NCBI GenBank assembly: GCA_965200525.1
Contig: OZ241368.1
Location: 2,604,001-2,668,000 of the forward strand
Origin: JANNPJ01 sp965200525
GTDB taxonomy: Bacteria; Actinomycetota; Actinomycetes; Actinomycetales; Kineosporiaceae
Length of the DNA: 64,000 bases
Reading direction: 5' to 3'
Positions 52,477-64,000 of the stretch are shown here, piece after piece (position 1 is the first letter of the stretch; the number at the start of each line of letters is the position of its first letter). The translations under genes were made by a program, and so were the position numbers. The notes under the pieces are model-generated. The model saw nothing but the letters and a program-made list of their open reading frames with translations. It was not told the DNA's origin and ran no database searches.

Positions 52477-52779
52477 GTCCGCTTCGACCGCGGCCGCGGC
52501 CAACCGTGAGCGCCGCTCTGCCCCGCGAATCCCGCGGGAGGCGTATGGGGAGTCGGCCCCAGGCAGGTTGAGGCGGCAGAACCTGCTTCTCCGGCCGTAG
52601 AACGGCAGATCTGTGCCCGTCAACCCTCGCCCGAGACGCGGATAGGGCGGATGAGCAGATATGATGGGGAGAGTTCGGCGGCGCCGGGGGACCGCTCACA
52701 GCGACCCACCCCTGGGCCCGTCCCCACTGGTCGGCAGGTGTCTTCTGTCGGCCCTTGACATTCAGGAGCCCCACACCCC
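52477..52779. other. DUF721-gyrB intergenic region with gyrB promoter candidate
   Basis: 303 bp. A short inverted repeat (GCAGGTT/AACCTGC, 52563-52586) may terminate the upstream transcript. TATGAT at 52660-52665 is a good -10 candidate for gyrB, giving a leader of about 110 nt; no matching -35 is obvious. Confidence 0.45.
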
Positions 52780-54819
<2,040 letters not shown>

Positions 54820-54896
54820 TCCGTCCGGCGCGGTCGCGAGACCGGGCTGCACACCCGAATTCTGCTGGCCTGAACACTGTTTAACGAAGGACTGAT

Positions 54897-57578
<2,682 letters not shown>

Positions 57579-57713
57579 GATCGAATGCCATACCTGTGAC
57601 CGCTAGGATCGGTCGAACAGGGGGGTCCTGAGGCCCCACTCGCAGGTGTCAATCCGGTCACTCGCGGGATCCGTAGGCGTTCGTGGCCGAATGCTTGAGC
57701 ATGGAGGTGAGAC

Positions 57714-59255
57714 GTGAGCTCGGACAAGAGTCAGCGGCCTGAGAGCACGTCTCAGCAGAGCCCAGGTGGGGGAGCGACACCGATGACTACTGATGCGGCA
57801 GACGTGAAATCGAGTGACTCGGGCGACGCGTCGTCCGGCAAGTCGGCGGTCAACGAGGAGTCGACCACGCGAGTGCGGCCGGCACCCGCTCGACCCACAG
57901 TGACGTCGTCGCCCGCGCCGTCCGCCGGTTCGTCGCCCAGCGGCTCGCCCGCGAACGGCTCGTCCCCGAGTTCCGCGCCGGCCCCGGCTCGGCCGCCGGC
58001 TCGCCCGGCCGCCTCGCCGGCGGCCCGGCCTCAGGTGACCAATGCCCGGCCGCCCGCCTCGGCGCCCAGCCGTCCGTCCACTCCTGGTTCTTCGTCGGCT
58101 CGACCTGGTTCGTCGGCCCCTGAGGCGCCGCGTTCGTCGGCCTCGGCTCCGGCCCGGCCGTCGACGGGTGCCGCGAACGGCCCGGGAGTCACCCGCCCGG
58201 TCAGCACCAACGCGGCCGACAGTGCCGCCGCCCGGGCGGTTGCCAACGGTGGCGCGTCCGGTCGGCCGAGTACTCCGGGTCTGAACGCACCCTCGGCCTC
58301 GGCTCCGACCGCGCGCCCGGCCACCGCCAAGCCGCCGACAAGCAACGCCTCGCCGTCGGCCAGCCCCAGCTCGCCCCCGCGGTCGGCTCCGCCGAACTCT
58401 CCGCCCCGGTCGACCGCCAGCTTCCGCCCACAGCCGGCCGCGCCGGTCCGGCCGGCCGGCTCGCCGTCGTCGTCCCGGCCCTCGACGCCTTCCGGCCCTC
58501 CGGCCGGCTCGTCGCCCAGCAGTTCGTCGACGTCGGCCAAGTCCGCCTCGCCCAGCTCCTCATCGAGTGCCCCCGCCCCGACCAAGCCGCCGTCGTACTC
58601 CGCCCAGCTCGACTCGGCCCGATCCGAGACGACTGCCCGCAGCGGCTCCGGTTCCAACGGCAGCTCGCCCAGTTCGGCGCCGAGCTACCCCGGCTCCCCC
58701 GGGACGGGCTTCTCCGGCTCGGCCGGCTCCAGCACCGGCTACGCCAGCCCCAACTTCCCGGCCCCGGACACCGCCGCCGAGCCTCGCCCCCAGCTGTACT
58801 CGCGCGAGCCGCAGGCCACGCCGGTCGAGGTCGACGACTACCGCCCCACGGTTCAGGCCGGGCCGGCGGTTGAGGACGGCTCCGCCCCCCGGGTGGCCCG
58901 GCTCACCGTGGCCAGCGTGCACCCGTTCTCGGCGATGAAGCTGTCGTTCCTGCTGTCCGTGGCGGCCGGTATCGCCCTGGTCGTGGCCGTGATCATGCTG
59001 TGGCTCACGCTCAGCTCGCTCGGCCTGTTCGACAAGCTGAACGACTTGCTGGCCAGCATCGGATCGAGCTCGCCGACGGCGAAGAAGTTCGACATCTACG
59101 ACTACGTCGGCCTGCGTAAAGTGCTCTCGATCACCATCGTCATCGCCGTGGTCAACTCGGTACTGCTGACGGCGATCGCTACGCTCAGCACGGTGTTGTA
59201 CAACCTCAGTGCCGGGCTGGTCGGCGGCGTGCGGGTGACGCTCTCCGACGACTGA
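57714..59255 (+). CDS. DUF3566 membrane protein with long Ser/Pro/Ala-rich N-terminus
   Basis: 513 residues, GTG start behind GGAGG. Residues 1-385 are disordered Ser/Pro/Ala repeats. The conserved DUF3566 domain (~395-513) has two transmembrane helices: FSAMKLSFLLSVAAGIALVV onward and LSITIVIAVVNSVLLTAIAT. It always follows gyrA in actinobacteria; the function is not known. The N-terminal region varies greatly among species. Confidence 0.85.
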   Translation: MSSDKSQRPESTSQQSPGGGATPMTTDAADVKSSDSGDASSGKSAVNEESTTRVRPAPARPTVTSSPAPSAGSSPSGSPANGSSPSSAPAPARPPARPAASPAARPQVTNARPPASAPSRPSTPGSSSARPGSSAPEAPRSSASAPARPSTGAANGPGVTRPVSTNAADSAAARAVANGGASGRPSTPGLNAPSASAPTARPATAKPPTSNASPSASPSSPPRSAPPNSPPRSTASFRPQPAAPVRPAGSPSSSRPSTPSGPPAGSSPSSSSTSAKSASPSSSSSAPAPTKPPSYSAQLDSARSETTARSGSGSNGSSPSSAPSYPGSPGTGFSGSAGSSTGYASPNFPAPDTAAEPRPQLYSREPQATPVEVDDYRPTVQAGPAVEDGSAPRVARLTVASVHPFSAMKLSFLLSVAAGIALVVAVIMLWLTLSSLGLFDKLNDLLASIGSSSPTAKKFDIYDYVGLRKVLSITIVIAVVNSVLLTAIATLSTVLYNLSAGLVGGVRVTLSDD

Positions 59256-59345
59256 CCACAGGCTGGTCTTTCCGACCCGCCGGTTTGGGTTGGTCGCCCT
59301 CACTGGGGTAACCTCAACCGGCGGTTCACCTCCGCGGTACTACCC

Positions 59346-59419
59346 GGGCCTATAGCTCAGACGGTTAGAGCGCTTCCCTGATAAGGAAGAGGTCAGAGGT
59401 TCAAGTCCTCTTAGGCCCA
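59346..59419 (+). tRNA. ileT: tRNA-Ile (anticodon GAT)
   Basis: 74 nt: acceptor GGGCCTA/TAGGCCC, D-arm TAGCTCAG..., anticodon stem-loop CTTCCCTGATAAGGAAG giving GAT, T-arm with GTTCAAGTC. The discriminator is A; the 3' CCA is not encoded. Confidence 0.96.
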
Positions 59420-59460
59420 CCCGGTTTTCTGTTCCGTTCGATCGCCATCAGGACGTCGTC

Positions 59461-59868
59461 ATGAGTCTGCTTGAGCGCCTCAACCCAGCCGGAGTACCGG
59501 CTCCGGGCGGGCCGTACAGCCATCTGAGTATCACCCGGGCCATGGCCCGAACGGCGACCTTCGCCGGCCAGGTCGCGCCGGGTGCCGGCGTGGCCGAACA
59601 GGCTCGGCTTGTCTTCGCGGCCATCGAGGGCCTGCTCAGCTCTCAAGGCGCCACCCCGGCCGACCTGATCAAGCTGACGACGTACGTGGTCGGGCGCGAA
59701 AACTTGGCCGACTTCGCCGGCGTCCGCACCGACGTGTACGGCCGCTGGTTCCCGGAAGGCGACTTCCCGCCGAACACCCTGTTGCTCGTGGCTGGCTTGG
59801 CCTCGGAGAGCCTTCTCGTTGAGATCGAGGGCAGTTTCGTCTGCCCGGCCGCAGGAGTCGATCGCTGA
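59461..59868 (+). CDS. RidA family protein (enamine/imine deaminase-like)
   Basis: 135 residues. Trimeric fold that hydrolyses reactive 2-aminoacrylate-type imines. PGGPYSHLSITRAM and TFAGQVAPGAGVAEQARLVF, plus DLIKLTTYVVGRENLADFAG and LLLVAGLASESLLVEIEG, are RidA-like. The usual active-site arginine before the C-terminal VE motif is not obvious, so it belongs to a divergent subgroup and activity is uncertain. Confidence 0.82.
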   Translation: MSLLERLNPAGVPAPGGPYSHLSITRAMARTATFAGQVAPGAGVAEQARLVFAAIEGLLSSQGATPADLIKLTTYVVGRENLADFAGVRTDVYGRWFPEGDFPPNTLLLVAGLASESLLVEIEGSFVCPAAGVDR

Positions 59869-59896
59869 CGAGGCGACGGCACCCATGCTGGCGGAG

Positions 59897-60256
59897 TCAG
59901 GGAGCGAGCGGGCGGGCGTCGAAGGTGACCTGGATGGCCGTGATCTTTCCGTTCTCGACGTGACTCCAGTTCGCCGTCGGCGCCGGATCGGCGACCGAGG
60001 TGTGCAGGTCGAACCAGGTCAGCACGTCGTCCCCGGCGACGAAGGTCTTCTTGACGTCGAGGCCGGTCATGATTTTCGACATACCTCTGAGCCCGTCAAC
60101 ACAGCTGTCGGCGTCGTCCAGGCTGGCCAACGGCCCGTGAAAGGTGACGTCGTCGGCCAGGATTGAGCGAAGGGTGGCCCAGTCGTGGTCCAGCCAGGCG
60201 CGGAAGTAGGTCTCGGCGACCGTGGCGGTATCGGGTACAGCTCTGGTGTCGGTCAT
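59897..60256 (-). CDS. SnoaL-like / nuclear transport factor 2 fold protein
   Basis: 119 residues from ATG 60256 (the frame is also open from ATG 60277). The pattern AETYFRAWLDHDWATLRSIL...DDVTFHGPLASLDD and WSHVENGKITAIQVTFD is typical of SnoaL-like polyketide-cyclase/ketosteroid-isomerase-fold proteins. Substrate cannot be predicted. Convergent with the RidA gene. Confidence 0.78.
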   Translation of the reverse strand: MTDTRAVPDTATVAETYFRAWLDHDWATLRSILADDVTFHGPLASLDDADSCVDGLRGMSKIMTGLDVKKTFVAGDDVLTWFDLHTSVADPAPTANWSHVENGKITAIQVTFDARPLAP

Positions 60257-60365
60257 GATTCCAGTTTTCGACCGCATCTCATGATTGCAACTCGACGCGG
60301 GGCTGCCGGCAGCGGTCTGCGAGAATCAGTGAGCCGAGCTGCCGGAAAGACTGGGAAGTGCTGCC

Positions 60366-61070
60366 ATGCCTGAACCGCTTGTGCTCGCCGTGGCCCAGCC
60401 GCTGTGCCGGCCGCACGATGTCTCGGCGAATGCGGCAGCGCATGCCGCGTCGGTGCTGGCTTCGGCCGGAGCCCGCGTCGTCGTCTTCTCTGAATTGTCT
60501 CTGACCGGCTACGAACTGGATGCTACGGCGATCACCGTCAACGATGACCGGTTGACCCCGATCGTCGCGGCCTGCGCCGAAACCGGGTCATTGGCGCTGG
60601 TCGGAGCTCCGCTGGACGACGGCGAGGGCCGGGTGTCGATCGCCACGCTGGCCATCGACGGGGTGGGAGTCAGCGTGGCGTATCGCAAGATGTGGGTGGA
60701 CTCGACCGAGGCGCGGTTCACCGCAGGGAGAGAGCCCGCAGTGATCGAGGTGGAGGGGTGGCGGCTGGGCCTGGCCATCTGTAAAGACGCCGGTATCGCC
60801 GAACACGTACGCCAGACGGCCGCTCTGGGGGTCGACGTCTACGTGGCCGGCACCGTGATGCACGCCCATGAGACCGGGATGCAGAATGATCGAGCCGTGG
60901 GGATAGCCACCAGGAACCAGGTGAGGGTGGCGATCGCGAGCTTCGCCGGATCGACGGGCGGCGGATATCGGGCCGCCGCCGGCTGTTCCGGGATCTGGGG
61001 CGAGGACGGTTCGGTTCTGGCCCAGGTCGGGCCGGAGACCGGAGCCATCGCCCGGGCCACGCTCGTCTGA
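60366..61070 (+). CDS. Carbon-nitrogen (nitrilase-family) hydrolase
   Basis: 234 residues. Glu-Lys-Cys triad visible: FSELSLTGYE, AYRKMWVDSTE and LAICKDAG. Amide- or nitrile-hydrolysing cytoplasmic enzyme; substrate unknown. ATG start; divergent from the SnoaL-like gene. Confidence 0.86.
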   Translation: MPEPLVLAVAQPLCRPHDVSANAAAHAASVLASAGARVVVFSELSLTGYELDATAITVNDDRLTPIVAACAETGSLALVGAPLDDGEGRVSIATLAIDGVGVSVAYRKMWVDSTEARFTAGREPAVIEVEGWRLGLAICKDAGIAEHVRQTAALGVDVYVAGTVMHAHETGMQNDRAVGIATRNQVRVAIASFAGSTGGGYRAAAGCSGIWGEDGSVLAQVGPETGAIARATLV

Positions 61071-61086
61071 GCCGGTTGGAGCCGCG

Positions 61087-61965
61087 CTAGGCGTGGGTGA
61101 GCTCCATCAAGGCAATACCGAGGACCACGACAATGCTGGCCAGCATCCGCGAACGGCCCAGGCGCTCGCGGAAGAACACGAGCCCGATCAGGGCCGCGAT
61201 CACGATGCTGGTCTCTCGTAAAGCGGCGATCGTGGCCAGGTTTCCGCGAGCCTGGGCCCAGACCACCAGCCCGTACGCGGTCAGGGACAGCACTCCCCCG
61301 CCCAGCCCGCGGATCCAGTCGGCCCGGGCCAGCCCGGTGAACAGGCCCCGGCCGCGCAGGAGGAAGGCGATGAGCACAAAGCCGACTCCCTGGACGAGGA
61401 AGATCCAGGCGACGTACCCGAAGACGGTATCGGCCCGACGCACGCCCACGCCGTCCGAGATGGTGTAGGAGGCGATCATGACGCCGGTCCCGACGGCGGC
61501 GGCCAGCGCCGGCCATTGCCGACGGCTCGGCAGGCCGTTTGGAAAGGCCAGGCCGAGCAGGCCGAGCGAGACCAGCACCACGCCGACCAGTTCCCAGGCT
61601 GCGATCGGCTGCCGGAGAACCAGAGTGGCCCAGAGTGCGACCAGCAGCGGTGAGGTGCCCCGGGCCAAGGGGTACATCTGCGCGAAGTCGCCCAGGCGGT
61701 AGGCGCTCAACAAGAGGCCCTGGTAGAGCATCTCGAAGATGCCTGAGGCAATGATGAACGGCCAGGCCGCGGCGGCCGGTAACGGCGTCACCCAGATCCC
61801 GACCAGCGCGCAGCCACTGAAGGCCACGCTGATCAGGGCGAAGCCGACGAGATGATCCTTCATCCCGTGGGCCAGCGCGTTCCAGACCGCATGAAGGACG
61901 GCCGAGGCCAACACGACCAGCGGAACGAGGGCGGTACTGGATGCGGACGGCGCGGCCAGGTTCAC
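61087..61965 (-). CDS. EamA/DMT family transporter
   Basis: 292 residues with about ten transmembrane helices in two similar halves (VLASAVLHAVWNALAHGMKD; TSIVIAALIGLVFFRERLGR). The second EamA repeat ends SIVVVLGIALMELTHA. Metabolite exporter type; substrate unknown. Convergent with the nitrilase gene, 16 bp apart. Confidence 0.88.
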   Translation of the reverse strand: MNLAAPSASSTALVPLVVLASAVLHAVWNALAHGMKDHLVGFALISVAFSGCALVGIWVTPLPAAAAWPFIIASGIFEMLYQGLLLSAYRLGDFAQMYPLARGTSPLLVALWATLVLRQPIAAWELVGVVLVSLGLLGLAFPNGLPSRRQWPALAAAVGTGVMIASYTISDGVGVRRADTVFGYVAWIFLVQGVGFVLIAFLLRGRGLFTGLARADWIRGLGGGVLSLTAYGLVVWAQARGNLATIAALRETSIVIAALIGLVFFRERLGRSRMLASIVVVLGIALMELTHA

Positions 61966-62053
61966 GCTGTGATTGTCCCGGAGTCCGGCGTCACCCTGAT
62001 GCTGGGCCGACGCCGGGCTCCGATTCGGTCGAGCCGGTTCGGGGAGGGCTGGA

Positions 62054-62509
62054 TCAGACCGCGCCGGGCCGCTGACCAGGCAGCGCCGCGATCCGGGCGA
62101 AGAAGTAGTCGATCTTGTGGACGACGTCGGTCAGGTCGTCGAGGTTCAACGGCTTGGTGACGTAGGCGTTGGCGTGCAGCGAGTAGCTGCTCAGGATGTC
62201 GGCCGGCGACTGCGAGGTGGTCAGGACGACGATCGGGATGCTGCGCAGCACCTCGTCGGCCTTGATCTCGGCCAGCACCTGGCGCCCGTCCATCCGGGGC
62301 ATGTTCAGGTCGAGCAGGACGACGTCCGGGCGGGGGGCCTTCGAGAAGGCTCCGGTGCGGCGCAGAAATGCCACCGCTTCTTCGCCGTCGTTGACCACAA
62401 AGATCTTGCGGGGCGAGTCGACCGATTCCAGGGCCTCTTCGATCATGAGGACGTCGCCGGGATCGTCGTCGACCAGGAGAACTGACATTGGGCGTGCGGT
62501 AGTGGCCAA
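62054..62509 (-). CDS. Response regulator, single receiver domain (Rcp1-like)
   Basis: About 151 residues: a stand-alone CheY-like receiver. Acidic pocket VLLVDDDPGD, phospho-acceptor aspartate in DVVLLDLNMPRMDGRQVL, then VVLTTS and the YVTKPLN lysine. No output domain, so it signals by protein contact, as in phytochrome-linked Rcp1 proteins. TTG 62509 has GTGGAG upstream; ATG 62488 directly before SVLLVDDD is an alternative. No kinase gene is adjacent. Confidence 0.9.
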   Translation of the reverse strand: MATTARPMSVLLVDDDPGDVLMIEEALESVDSPRKIFVVNDGEEAVAFLRRTGAFSKAPRPDVVLLDLNMPRMDGRQVLAEIKADEVLRSIPIVVLTTSQSPADILSSYSLHANAYVTKPLNLDDLTDVVHKIDYFFARIAALPGQRPGAV

Positions 62510-62795
62510 GGTGGTACTCCACTTGATGCTGGGAGCGCCGAGGGGCCACTTCGATGGCTGTAAAGCTCGCACCTCGGAGGCTCGTGGCCGTCCGTACCGT
62601 GATCTTAAGCCCCGGTGAGCCCGTCGAACCAGAGCGAGGACCTACCCAACTAACAGTGGTGTCAGGAAACTCCCAGTGGCCCGATTGCTCCGCCCGGGGA
62701 CGGCGCTTCGGCCGGTCGTTCAGGTGGCGGTGATAGTCTCGGACCCGCCGAAAGGGCGGCACCTTCGTCGCCCGGGTACTCGGGGAAGGGCCCTG

Positions 62796-62912
62796 ATGAA
62801 GAAGCTGTTGCTCACGGTCATCGTTTCCGCGGCTGGTTTCGCGGTCTGGCGCAAGGTCGAGTCCGGCAAGTCCGCGACCCCGCCCTGGTCCACGGCGACC
62901 GACAAGGTGTGA
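62796..62912 (+). CDS. DLW-39 family peptide
   Basis: 38 residues: MKKLLLTVIVSAAGFAVWRK then VESGKSATPPWSTATDKV. One hydrophobic helix and a short tail, with GGGGAAGGG upstream. Matches the actinobacterial DLW-39 peptides found between gyrA and tRNA-Ala, although the DLW triplet reads PPW here. Function unknown. Confidence 0.8.
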   Translation: MKKLLLTVIVSAAGFAVWRKVESGKSATPPWSTATDKV

Positions 62913-62955
62913 TCCGGCCGTTCCGGCGGCTCGGATGACCGGTCCTTCGGGATCC

Positions 62956-63031
62956 GGGGACGTGGCGCAATTGGTAGCGCACCTGCTTTGCAAGCAGGGG
63001 GTTACGGGTTCGAGTCCCGTCGTCTCCACCA
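62956..63031 (+). tRNA. alaT: tRNA-Ala (anticodon TGC)
   Basis: 76 nt including an encoded CCA. Acceptor GGGGACG/CGTCTCC, D-arm GGCGCAATTGGTAGCGC, anticodon loop CTTTGCAAG giving TGC, T-arm GGTTCGAGTCC. Confidence 0.96.
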
Positions 63032-63038
63032 CAGGTCA

Positions 63039-63070
63039 GAGGCCCACCCCGTGATCACGAGGTGGGCCTC
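63039..63070. terminator. Terminator hairpin after tRNA-Ala
   Basis: GAGGCCCACC and GGTGGGCCTC arms with a further CGTGA/TCACG inner stem (one mismatch between them), 8 bp past the tRNA. Confidence 0.75.
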
Positions 63071-63215
63071 ACCGGTTGAGCCTGCCTCGAGCCGGCCCGG
63101 CGCAAGCCCGCACTGCTGGCCCATGATCAACCGATCGGCCCTCGGAAGTGCTGTGCGGCAACACATCTGAGGGCCGAACCAGTGATCAGCTCGAGGGCGG
63201 TCGAACCCGGCCGGA

Positions 63216-64000
63216 TCAGCCGACGGAGCAAGCCACGGCGGGGGCGACAGCGGGCCCGGTGCCCTGGAGGCCGAACGTGGTGATGCTGCCCGGGGCCAGA
63301 CTGGAGTTGTAGTTCACGCTGGTCGCCGTCTGGCTGTTGCCGGTGTGGCCGAGGACGGCGTTCCACATGTTCTGCACGGTCTGGGCGCCCGGCCAGTTCC
63401 AGGTGGCCTTCCAGTTGTGAGTGGCCGCACTGCCGGTGTTGGTCACCGTGACCTCGGCCGTGAAACCGCCGGGCCAGGATTGGGTCACCCGGAAACCGGC
63501 CGCGCACCGGCTTCCGGCCGCGGGCGGCGTGGTCGTGGGCGGGGACGCCGGTGTTGTGGTTGGCGGCGTGGTCGCGGGCGGTGTCGTGGCCGGTGGGGTG
63601 GTTGCCGGTGGGGTGGACGGCGGTGTCGTGGGCGGGGTGCTGCCGTGGGTCACCGAGAAGCCGGACAGGGCCAGGCCGGCACCACCGCTCCAGGGCTCGA
63701 ACCCGGCCTGCACGCTGGTCAGGTACCACGACCGGGAGGCGTATCCCCGGCTCACCGCGTCATTCAGGAACGTGCTGACCGGGAAGCTGATCGACCCGGT
63801 GCCGGAGGTGCGGACGTACGAGATCACGTTCCAGCCGATGTTGCCCTCCCAGACGTCCCAGGTGCCGCCGGCCAGAGTCACCGTGGCGATCTTGGAGCCG
63901 ACCGGCTGCGGCGGGCCGGAGTGGTTCAGCCAAACCATGATCTCGGCGCCGGTGTTCTGCCCGTTGGTCCGGGCGGTGGGGTCGAACCAGATGTCGTACG
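63216..64000 (-). CDS. GH12 endoglucanase with CBM2, C-terminal part
   Basis: The frame is open to the window edge, so the N-terminus and signal peptide are missing. The GH12 catalytic module is recognised from GAEIMVWLNHSGPPQPVGSK (nucleophile glutamate), TWDVWEGNIGWNVISYV and SWYLTSVQAGFEPWSGGAGL. A Pro/Thr linker (TTPPATTPP repeats) leads to a family 2 carbohydrate-binding module with CAAGFRVTQSWPGGFTAEVT, conserved tryptophans and a final cysteine. Secreted beta-1,4-glucanase acting on cellulose or related glucans. Confidence 0.92.
   Translation of the reverse strand, partial: YDIWFDPTARTNGQNTGAEIMVWLNHSGPPQPVGSKIATVTLAGGTWDVWEGNIGWNVISYVRTSGTGSISFPVSTFLNDAVSRGYASRSWYLTSVQAGFEPWSGGAGLALSGFSVTHGSTPPTTPPSTPPATTPPATTPPATTPPTTTPASPPTTTPPAAGSRCAAGFRVTQSWPGGFTAEVTVTNTGSAATHNWKATWNWPGAQTVQNMWNAVLGHTGNSQTATSVNYNSSLAPGSITTFGLQGTGPAVAPAVACSVG

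Overview
The window is about 64 kb of a high-GC actinobacterial chromosome around the replication origin. The evidence is the conserved order rpmH - dnaA - oriC - dnaN - gnd - recF - DUF721 - gyrB - gyrA on one side and rnpA, yidD, yidC, jag, rsmG, parA and parB on the other. A gnd gene between dnaN and recF, the TTG and GTG starts, a DLW-39 peptide, DUF3566, and a PadR/Ino1 pair all fit an actinomycete outside Mycobacterium. A GH12-CBM2 cellulase at the right edge suggests a plant-matter or soil saprotroph. I cannot name the genus from sequence alone.

Left arm (1-26.9 kb). A cell-envelope group on the minus strand (membrane glycosyltransferase-like protein and class A PBP) diverges from padR-ino1 across a perfect 15+15 bp palindrome. 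An MFS transporter and an FHA protein converge. Next, pcnA diverges from a tightly coupled series: NUDIX, DUF6049, MurJ, pseudokinase, SigM and its anti-sigma factor. trxB-trxA follow, with an ECF (SigR/SigH-like) promoter match upstream, then a CwlM-type pseudo-amidase. This is the same order as in mycobacteria and Streptomyces and joins peptidoglycan-precursor export, thiol redox control and ECF stress signalling. A GNAT protein, a small membrane protein, an aminotransferase and a D-Ala-D-Ala-ligase-like ATP-grasp enzyme precede parB.

Centre (27.2-42 kb). parB and parA are present, but ParA carries an N-terminal disordered extension of about 300 residues. Between parA and rsmG, which are usually almost adjacent, lies about 10.7 kb with essentially no credible protein gene except one freshly inserted IS256-family element with intact terminal repeats and an 8-bp target duplication. 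This stretch holds seven good parS-like sites plus one weak one, with two more in the parA and rsmG 5' ends. Interspersed are six different simple-repeat arrays: a 24-copy octamer, a G-quadruplex-prone 16-mer array, and 30-mer, 12-mer, 9-mer and 7-mer arrays. Its G+C is visibly lower and more uneven than the flanks. I interpret it as an expanded, non-coding centromere-like locus; this is the most unusual part of the window.

Right arm (42-64 kb). The jag-yidC-yidD-rnpA-rpmH group diverges from dnaA. oriC, with at least ten DnaA-box-like 9-mers and an AT-rich tract, lies between dnaA and dnaN. Two perfect DnaA boxes sit just before dnaA, and a further small cluster lies inside the DUF721 gene. 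After gyrA come a DUF3566 membrane protein, tRNA-Ile(GAT), a set of accessory metabolic genes (RidA, SnoaL-like, nitrilase-like, EamA transporter, response regulator), DLW-39, tRNA-Ala(TGC), and a GH12 cellulase that runs off the end.
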